In this document: in pieces, positions 10,732-19,300 of the stretch
Layout: each line of letters begins with the position of its first letter
Numbering within the stretch: position 1 is the stretch's first letter
DNA from: Prorocentrum cordatum
Lineage: Eukaryota; Sar; Dinophyceae; Prorocentrales; Prorocentraceae
NCBI GenBank assembly: GCA_963575745.1
Contig: CAUYUJ010004559.1
Coordinates: 192,525-256,524 of the forward strand
DNA: 64,000 nucleotides
Direction of reading: 5' to 3'
Translations under genes and position numbers: made by a program
Notes under the pieces: generated by a model
Database searches by the model: none
The model's input: only the letters and a program-made list of their open reading frames with translations
Told to the model about the DNA's origin: nothing

Positions 10732-10898
10732 ATCAGGAGGGGGAAAAACACACAGGCGCAATTCATCGTCGATCCCCCAGAAAATATGAAAAAATGTGGG
10801 AAGTGGGGGGGAAGACAGAAACCCCGAAAACATGGGAAAACATGGGGAATCCTTTTTATGTGTGTGTGTATTTTTTTGCGTGTCCCAGGGTCCCTTCA
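10732..10898 (+). mobile_element. F2 element, copy 3 (167 bp)
   Basis: ATCAGGAGGGGGAAAAACAC ... CCCAGGGTCCCTTCA. Flanked by exact CGAG duplications (10728-10731, 10899-10902). It abuts the target duplication of the preceding F1 copy, giving a back-to-back F1-F2 pair. Confidence 0.92.
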
Positions 10899-11040
10899 CG
10901 AGAGGGGGGCGGAACGCAGGGGCACGACGGCCAGCAGCACATTCCTGCCCAGTCTGGGCAGGGCTCGCGTCGCCGCGGGCGCCGTCCGCTCGGGGGTGGG
11001 CGTCGCCTGCCCAGCAGCGGCCGCTGTCGGCTCTCCAGAC

Positions 11041-11199
11041 CTCAGGCAGGCGTGGCCCACTGCAGGGGGAGTGTGCAAAAATAGTCCGAGGATAGCCTGA
11101 GGACGATCTGCTGCGTAGGTTCGAGCATGTTTTGCATCTTGTTCGACTGTTTTCTATGCTTCGTACAACATCCGCCTGTAGGGGACATGCCCGGCCTAA
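11041..11199 (+). mobile_element. F1 element, copy 4 (divergent)
   Basis: Left end CTCAGGCAGGCGTGGCCCAC, then GCAGGGGGAGTGTGCAAAAA; right end TCCGCCTGTAGGGGACATGC then CCGGCCTAA. The left TIR is degenerate and the flanking 8-mers match at only 5 of 8 positions, so this looks like an older insertion. Confidence 0.75.
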
Positions 11200-11604
11200 C
11201 CCTAGTCCACGTTTGCTGTTGGGGCATCGTCCCCAAGCCTTGCACCCCGCTTCCGGGCGTGCCGGGTGGCTCCAGACTCTGGCGCGAGAAGCTCAGTCTG
11301 GTGATGCCAGAAGTGTCCCTGGCCAACGAGCACCCCTCACGAGGCCCAGGGGTCCCCAAGGGCCCCAAGATGGCACGAGAAAGCGGGGACACCAGGAGCC
11401 AGGAGCACCCATGGCAACCCTCGGATCTGGGATCGAGGCCTTTGAGTGGTTTCTCTTCCCTCTTGCTGACCTCTGGGGGCCAAGGCATCGCGCGATGCGG
11501 AACCGGCCGAGCCGGAGTTGTTTCGAATCTCCGGTGTCTGCAAGCTGCTCCTGGGCCCTGCAAAAGGAGGGAAGCGTGTGGGGGGGGCATCCATCCCGCC
11601 GGAC

Positions 11605-12720
11605 CGCCCGCGGGCGCACGAGGGCGGCGACGACGGCACGCCTGGCAGCCACGGGCGAAGGGCGAGGTCTAGCTGGATCCGCGCGAGGCCCCACTCCGCT
11701 GGACCCCCCCAGAGGCGCAGGGAAGAGGTGACGGTGGCACGCCTGGCATCAGGCGATGGGCGATATCTCGTTCGATCTGAGTGTGTTGCTGCTCCGCCGG
11801 ATCGCCCCCCCTAGGGAGCAGGAAGCCTTCCTGCACCAGGGAGGGGGCGAGGCCTCCTTGGGTCTGCGTGCGACTTTGTTTCTGAGGCCAGAGGCGCAGG
11901 ACGGCGGCGACAATGGCACGTCCAGCATGAGGCTGACCTGCTTGTGTCACCAGCTCGCAGGGTTCTCCCAGTGGCGCAGGGGAGCGGTGACAGTGGCACG
12001 CCTGGCAGCACCCGGGGAGGGGCGAGGTCTCGTTGGATCTCGCGTGCGTGGGCGCATTGCCGGATCCCCCAGACGCTCAGGATGAGGCGACCGTTGAGCG
12101 CGAGGTCTCTTTGGTCTGTTTGCGCGCCGGCACTTTGCAAGAACTCCCGGGCAGCGAAGGATGGCGAGGTCTTGGCTGGACCTTCGAAAGACCGCCCTCC
12201 GCTGGTCCCTCCCATTTGGGCGCATGTGCGACAGTTGCGCAGCCCAGTGCACCCAGGGAGGGCAGGATCCCGTTCGGGCCTGCGTGAGGCCGCAGCCCGC
12301 TGCAATCGCCAGGGGTGCAGGACGCCGTCGGTTCTTGAAGGCCTGGCTCAAAAATGCAAAAGGGGCATGCGGCATACACATAAACTTTTGGCGCTGCGCG
12401 GATTTCCTGGATCCACGCTGGAATCTCCCCGGCGGCGCCTCCGGCGCAGCCCCTGGCGTGCTCCGCGCGCCAGGGAGGGGGGCCCAGCGCAGATACAAGA
12501 AGAAATCCGCGCGGAGCGCCAAACGTTTATGTTTATGCCGTTTTTTCTTCTTCTACTGGCAGCACCCAAGGAGGGCGGGGTGTCTTGTGTGTGTTGCGGA
12601 ATGCCGGGTTCAGCTGGAAAGTGGCGACATAAAGTGGCGACAGTTGCGCGTCTGGCAACATCCATCGCGGGCGAGGTCTCATTTGGGCCTTCGTGCGGCA
12701 TCATTCCGATGGACCCCCCA
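11605..12720 (+). repeat. Degenerate ~105-bp satellite array
   Basis: Units share GGCGCAGG..GGTGAC.GTGGC, then CACGCCTGGCA, GGGCGAGGTCTCGTTGGAT and CCGCCGGATCCCCC. Recognisable starts near 11607, 11712, 11893, 11970, 12219 and 12625. Units diverge strongly and the array is interrupted by an F3 element. Confidence 0.72.
12371..12543. mobile_element. F3 hairpin element, copy 2
   Basis: Left arm CATAAACTTTTGGCGCTGCG pairs with right arm GCGCCAAACGTTTATGTTTA; central CTGGCGTGCTCCGCGCGCCAG. Inserted in the 105-bp satellite array. Confidence 0.87.
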
Positions 12721-13169
12721 AGGCCCAAGGCGCGGCAAGGAGAGTTGTTTAAGTCCTTTGCTAGGTCAGGCGTTTCGGTCCCATCCTCCCCATTACGTTA
12801 GCGCCCCCCACTCCGTAGTGTTCCCCTGGCATTGCTGCAGCGCGCGCGCGTGCACCACAGCCTCGTAGCGACGTGCGGTCGTACCGCCCGCGTGGTGTTC
12901 ACAGGCCACTGGTGCTCGCAGCCTATTGTGGCGCTCGTCGGCTAGGCTACTGTGACGCTGCGCGCACGCGTGGCGCTCGCAGATGTCCTGACAGGTACCG
13001 GTTCCTCCGCCCTCTGGTCGGGAGCGGTTGCTGCAAGCGCCTGCTGCGGCGGGCGCCTCCGCCGTCGTTCCTGGGGTCTCCAAGAGATCCCTTTGCCTTC
13101 TCCCTCCCCCCCCCTTTCTGGGGACGTGGAGAGTCCTAACTTTTTCGACGATGGCGCAGCCTCAGCCGT

Positions 13170-13680
13170 CAAGACCGTCGTCGTCGCCGTCCCACTCCTC
13201 CTCCACCTCCTCTTCCACCTCGTCCTCCTCCCCGTCCTCCCCCTTCGGCCATGTCCCCCTCCTAATTACCCTGTCGTGGTTATCATCCTTCTCTTCATCC
13301 TCCCTCTCCTCTGTCTTCTGCTCGTCCTGCTCATCCTGCTCGCTCTCCACGTCCTCCGCATTGTCCTTGTCCTGCTCGTCATCATCGTCGTCGTCCTCTT
13401 CGTCCTCGTCATCTTCTGCTCCGTCGTCCTCGTCGTCCTCATGGTCCTCCTCGTCGTCCTCGTCCCCGTCGTCATTTTCGTCGTCGTCTCCGATATCCTC
13501 GATGTCGGCATCGTCGCCATCGTCGTCATCCTCGTCGTCGTCGCCCTCTTTCTCGTCCCTTCGTCTCCTCCTCCTCCTCCTCCTCCTCCTCCTCCTCCTC
13601 CTCCTCCTCCTCCTCGTCCTCCTGCTCCTCATCGTCGCCGTTGTCCTCCTCCTCCTACTCCTTTTCCTCCTCGTCTCGCA
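13170..13680. repeat. Mixed (CTC)n/(GTC)n pyrimidine-rich tract
   Basis: Long run of CTC, CGT and CCT triplets with a pure CTC core near 13567-13615. Open frames on both strands (Ser/Leu-rich plus, Asp/Glu-rich minus) follow from the repeat. Confidence 0.88.
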
Positions 13681-13998
13681 GGCTTGTGTGGCACCTCCAG
13701 GCCCTGGCATGCTGTTTTGTAGGCATTTGGCGCTGGCAGGCTATGGTGGTTCTGGCAGGCTCCAGCCTCCCTCGCCATCTGGCCCTCGCAAGCGCATTGC
13801 GGTGCTCACGGTGCTCGCAAGCTGTTGAGATGCTCACGGGAGACTTGCTGCGTTCGCGAGCACGTTTCGGCGTTCATATGCCGTTGCGGCCTTTGCAGCG
13901 TTCCTGGTAGTCGCGCGCACGCTGGTGGTGTCTTTGTGGGCGCTCACAGGCTTAAGGGTGGTAAAGCGCTTACAGGCTGGCCTGGTCGCGTGCTAGTG

Positions 13999-14174
13999 CA
14001 GTCGGGGCGCTGAGGAAGGAACCCTTTTCGTGGGGGAGGGGCTCGGTGTTCCTTGGTTGCTTTGCAGTTCGCCTTTGGTTTTGCTCAAGGTTTCGGTGGG
14101 AAATCGAAGTTTGACTTCTGGGAAGAAGGGGCCTCGTTCCTTATTTAGGGTTCCTTAGGTCAACGCCCCGACTG
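13999..14174. mobile_element. F9 TIR element, copy 1 (176 bp)
   Basis: Termini CAGTCGGGGCGCTGA and TCAACGCCCCGACTG are inverted repeats. Interior: GAAGGAACCCTTTTCG, GGGAGGGGCTCGGTGTTCC, AAGGGGCCTCGTTCCTTATT. The second copy (58887-59062) is also exactly 176 bp. Confidence 0.9.
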
Positions 14175-14189
14175 TATGCGACTGGCATC

Positions 14190-14600
14190 AAGGGCATAAA
14201 CAAAACGCCCCTACCCTGATTTACAAGGCGCTGTGCGCTGAAACTCCTGTGGGCTGACAGGGTAAAACCTGCGTGATGTGCCGCGTCCTGGAGGCTCTAG
14301 GCTTTGGGGGTTTTCCAGGAGGTTTACAGACCACGCAGTTGTAACCCAGGGTCGCAGGCGATGTTTCTCCCCCAATCCCCGAGTTTCGCCGAAAAAGTTT
14401 GGCCGCTCAGAAAAATTGAAAAACCCTGGGATACACCCCAAGGGGGCTATTCGGACGCACCCCTATCGAAGATGGGCACCCCCCCATCGTATATCCCAGG
14501 GTTAGGCCCCAAATTTCTGGTCCATTCGGAAACCCCACGAAGCCTGGGATAGGGGTCGACATATCCCCTGTTACAGGGTAGGGTCGCTTTTTCGCCCCTC
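14190..14600. other. Unassigned segment with short inverted ends
   Basis: No coding signal. CCTACCCTG near 14210 and CAGGGTAGG near 14574 are inverted, and the segment contains three CCTGGGATA-like blocks (near 14424, 14494 and 14542). It could be a single copy of another TIR family. Confidence 0.35.
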
Positions 14601-14795
14601 AATGGCAGACACCTTGTGCCTCTCGCTGGGCTGCCGTGGCTGTGCGCCGGGGTGTGTGCCCGCCCTCTCCCTCGCCTTCCGGCGGCTGCTGCCGCGCGTG
14701 GGGTGCCCGCCGCCGGACTACGCTGGGGCGCGCGGGCGCCACGCCTGCCCCTCTGCCGCGGTGCTTCGGTGCATGCTCAGGAGCGAAAGAAGGAC

Positions 14796-15012
14796 GTACG
14801 GTAGGTTCGTGCGGCGTTGGCGCGCCAGCGACGCCGGCGAAGGCGTTCAAGGTTGAATTCTGCGACGCGGAAGCACCGAGGGACGCGGTAACGCCACTGG
14901 ACCCGGCTGAATTCAACCTTGAACGACCGGGGCCGCGATCGATTCAAGGTTGAACGATCGACGCGGTGTCGAAAACCTTTGCGCGCGCCGTCGCCGCACG
15001 AACCTACCGTAC
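14796..15012. mobile_element. 217-bp element with perfect 21-bp TIRs
   Basis: GTACGGTAGGTTCGTGCGGC(G) at left and its exact complement ending CGAACCTACCGTAC at right. Inside, TTCAAGGTTGAA occurs as forward (14848), inverted (14915) and forward (14942) copies, suggesting internal duplication. Only one copy in the window; no target duplication recognised. Confidence 0.8.
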
Positions 15013-15407
15013 ATGTACATGACTCCACGCTGGTTTCGAGACCACGCATTGCACAAATGTTCGTCTAACGCGGCCCGTCTTGCGAATCGAGGGGCCGTGT
15101 TCATGCACATAGCTGGGCGCGTACGTCCTTTGTGGGCTCCCTAACATGTTTGATCTGCAGGGCGAGAGCGAACCTCTTCCGCGGAAAGCTGCGCGGGACG
15201 CGCAGAGCTTTAATGGGCAGAGAGAGGGCGGAAGGAGGCGGGGCCTCACGCGGCCGGGGGCGGGCGAAGCCCAGGGATCAGGCGGTGCCGAAGGGGACGT
15301 GCAGGAAAAGGTACACACACATATAGTGCTTCGATACACGCGAGGCTGTTCTCTCAGACGAGATCTCGACTGGCATTCGACCCATCCCGCCACCGTGCCC
15401 GGGTGGA

Positions 15408-15830
15408 GGGTCTGAGGCCTCTTGGATGTTCGTTGGGATCTCGTCGAGACCTCTCGGGGGTCTCCTGGAGGCACTTCTGCTGCCTCCGGGGGGCCGTTTG
15501 GGGGGCCTCTTTGGGGCCTCTGGGAGGCCTTTTGAGGCCCTGTGTGGGCGTGGGGGGCCTCTTGGGGCATCTTGGGTCTCCTGAGCGCCTCGTGGGGCGG
15601 AAGGCTTGGATTTCCGATTCGTGGTCCCCCTCTTGGGCCCCTCTCGGGGCCGTCCTGGGGCCCTCTTGGGCCGTCTTGGGCGCCTCTTGGGCCGTCTTGG
15701 GGGCCTCTTGGGCCGTCTTGGGGCGATCTTGGAGCGGTCTTGGGGGCCTCTTGGGACGTCTTGTAGCGCTCGCTCGGCGGTTTGAAGCCCTCTTGGGCCG
15801 TCTTGAGGGCCTCCTGGGCCACTCGTGACT
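15408..15830. repeat. Degenerate TTGGGCCGTC / GGGGGCCTC array
   Basis: About 10-12-bp GC-rich units (TTGGGCCGTC, TTGGGGGCCTC). The complementary strand is open as Gly-Pro-Arg/Gln-Asp repeats. Relatives occur at 33160-33440, 34730-35060 and 49340-49660. Treated as repeat, not gene. Confidence 0.82.
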
Positions 15831-16360
15831 CTCGTATTGGGGCCCCCGTGGCTCCGAAGAAGTAACGCAACAACGCTCCCCGGGGGGTTGGGGGCCGCGT
15901 GCCACACCCAAGAAATTCTGACAATTTGGGGGTCCGGGCCCCTGAAAGAAGCTTCAGGATTGCAGACTGGGGCTCAGGGAACTGAGCAGAGGACCAGAGG
16001 GCACAACTCGTGCCCGAGGACACGGTGGTGGGCAGAAAACTCCTACATCTACGGACACGCGGGTGGCGGAGAGAGCTCGTCCCGGGCAAGGGGGGGAGAC
16101 AAGCCCAGAGGCCGGCGACTGCGGTCGAGCTGTCGGGAGGCCTGCGGGCGGGGGGGGGGAGGCCGCGGGAGCCCGGCGCGTGCGCGGCCCTGGCCACGCT
16201 GGCCGCCGCGCCGGCAGCCGCGCCGCCCGCCGGGGGCGACCGCCCGAGGAGCTGGGCCGGCGCGGCCCTGCTGTGCGCCGCCGGGGCGGGCGCCGCGCTG
16301 GGCGTCGGGCGGCGGGCGGAGGGCGGCGGCGGGCCCGCGCGCTGCGAGGCTGCGGGCGGC

Positions 16361-19300
16361 GGCGAGCTGCGCTTCGTCACCTACAACGTGCTCGCGCCGC
16401 CGCTCGCGGAGCAGAAGGGGCACTTCTCGCAGTGCGAGGCGCGCGTTTTCCGCTTCACCGTTTTGCCGATCGGCGCGGGGCCTCGCTCGCCCCCCCATCC
16501 CCCTCCCCCCCACCCCTCTGGAGTAGATCTTGGCTGTCTCTGGCGCCTGCTCCAGGCAGGTGGAGAGCCCCGCCCCTGCGGGACGCACTGTTGCACGCGG
16601 CCGCCGTGAGCAGAGGTCCAGAGCAGCAGCCGCAGCAAGCAGCCGCAGTGAGCCGCCGCAGTGAGCAGCAAGCAGCCGCAGTGAGCAGCAGGCCGCCGCA
16701 GCAGCAGACCCGCCTCTCCCCCCCCTCGCCGCCCGATGTCGAAACGCCGGACAAGAGAACGCTCACGAGCCTGGCGCCCTGGTGCGCTCCGATCGCCTGG
16801 AGCGGGTGCTGCGGAAGCTGGAGCCGCACATCGCTGCGGGCTCCGTCATCGGCCTGCAGGAGGTGTCGCTCGAGTGGGCGGGCAAGCTGTACGCGGCCTT
16901 CAGCAAGCGCAACTACACCTTTGTCTAGCCGGCTGCCTGCGGCGAGCCCGGCCGCCGTGCCTATACAGTGCCGAAGAACATCCAATGATGGTGCTGCCGA
17001 GGCCTCCGAGCAGGCTCGGTGGCACCATCATTGGGCCTTCTGGGAAGCTGCTCTGCGATGCTGCAGCGTGGCGCATCCGTAGCGTCGTACACGGTTGATG
17101 CGATGGGGTGTTGGGGGCTATGCCAGTGTTCATGGAGGCCTTCGGCGGCGTGTTGGTGACCTCTAGAGGGGCGCGTCGGTCCTGTCGCTGTCGGGGGCGC
17201 GCGAGTACGGGTGGGGTCGCCCATGCGAAATGACAGAAGCCGCTACTGGAGAGCTCACAGGCAGTCTAGAGTCTAGCACGCCCCCACGTGCCAAGGGCAC
17301 GGTGGCGGACTGCTCGTATGGGCAGGAGTTCAACGGCTACATGGGCGTAGGACTCGCCTGGCCAAACGAGCTGTACGAGACCGTTGACGTTGAGCTGTGC
17401 CGCCTGTCCGACACGGTGCCCCGGGAGATCTGGGCCCAGAAGATCGACGCGAGGCCTGCTGACGGCATGAACCGCTTCGGCTTTCTGACCGAGAAGGGGC
17501 TGCGAGAGATCCTCGGCTGCCAGCTGCCCGCGGCCGCTTGGGCCTCCAGGGAGCCCCCGAAGGGCGAGGACTGGGCGGTCGCCAGGAGCCGCAGGAACGA
17601 GCTGGCCGTGGCGAAGCTGCGGCCCCGCGGTGGTGGCAGCCCCTTCTGCGTGGCCTGCTACCACATGCGGAAGAACAGACAGCGACGTGAACACTTCTGG
17701 ACACTCCTACCAGCGTGAGCTCCAAATTTCGGCGGCGAGCCCGGTCGGAAGTGAGACGGGGCGTGCCTTCTCAGAAGGCTCGGAAGTCCCTCGGCCCTTT
17801 GAGAAGTGTTTTAAGCCCCCCCCCGAAGACACAGAAGACCTCTCGGAAGGCCGGAGGGCTTCTGAGAAGTCCCGCCGCCTTCTGAGAAGGCCTTCTCCTT
17901 CTCACTTCCCCCCTCGCTCGCCGCCGAAAAACTGAGTTTGTCCGAGAAACTGGGGCGCTCAGATTGTGATGATGACGATCGAACTCAATTTGAATGCCAA
18001 GGGATCTCGACTGGGCCGCATGGGATGGTCGGACTCAATAAGGCTCCATAGGACCCTAGTGGACTCCATAGGATTCAACTGGAATGCACTGGATTCCAAT
18101 CCTTTGCATTTGATTGCTTTGCATTGCAGTGTAGTGCATTGCATTGCATTGGACTCTAGTTGGTCTCCTCGAGACTCCATATGATTCAACAGGTCCCCAG
18201 TGGACTCAATTCTGGGATATTCATAGGACTCCATACTACAGGACTCCATTGGACTCCATGGGGACTGGTTCATAGGACCCTTTTGTTTCCATTGGTTTAC
18301 ATGTTACTCCATGGATCTCCATGTTCTCCGTAGAAATGCATTGCACTCCATCGGCCTCCATGCGAAGACCCACAGGACTCTATTGGACTTCAGTGGGATG
18401 CCCATAAGGGTCCATTGGGCAACCAGGGAGATCGGCTGGAATGCCCGTTTGGAGTGCCCATGCGAGTAGATGGGTATGCCAACTGGACTCCAGCGGAATG
18501 CCCGTAGCAACATCTTAGAAAACCAGGTGGGCCCGTAGGACTCCACCGGGCTCCGGACAAGTCCGGTGGACAATACCCACAGAAGTCCATTGGACTCCAC
18601 TGAGCCTCATGTGACTCCATGGGAGTTTTCATGGAGCTCAATTCGAATCGAAGGGCTCCAACGGGCTCCACCTGATTCTAGTGGGACACCCGAGTTCCGT
18701 GGAGTCTTGTGGACTCAAGTTGTCTCCACAGATTTCATTTGACTCCGAGGGGCTCCATAGGATTCCATTGGAATGCCCGTAGGGGTCCATTGGAATACCA
18801 CGGGGATCCATTGGAACAACACCGATAGGATGTCAACGGTGCCGTTAAGATGCCCAAAGGAGCTCATTAAATTGCCAATCGGAATCGGTGCCATCATATT
18901 CCATTGCGATACCCCTAGGGATCCTCTTTGGGAGATCCACAGGAGCCTGTTGAACCGGGCATTGTAGGAATCCTTGTGAAGACCCAAGATCGCGCAAGGC
19001 CCAATCGGGGGATGGGGTGCAGCGGATCTCAGCGTGGACCCAACACCAAATTGTTGTATTGTGGACGCAGAATCTTTTCGTGCAGGCCATGTGGTGTAAT
19101 ATGTGTGGCGCAAGCTATGCTGCATAAGGTCTGTGGTGCAGGCTCCGTGGTGTGAGGCATGTGGTGCAGCCTATGCGGTGCAAGCTGTGTCGTGCAGCCG
19201 CTGTGGTGCAAGCAGTGCGATGCAAGCTGCGAGGCGCAACGTGTGCAAGGCACGTGGTGTGAGCCATGCGGTGTGAGCTGCGCGCGGGTCGCCCGCCAGG

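Noticed and set aside
14060-14100. Resemblance to the dinoflagellate spliced-leader end (TTTTGGCTCAAG)
   Set aside because: GGTTTTGCTCAAGG is internal to F9, is not preserved in its second copy, and lacks the rest of the leader.
15004-16380. 458-codon minus-strand frame rich in Pro, Arg and Gly
   Set aside because: Runs through the TTGGGCCGTC array and across EEP exon 1 on the other strand; composition is repeat-derived.
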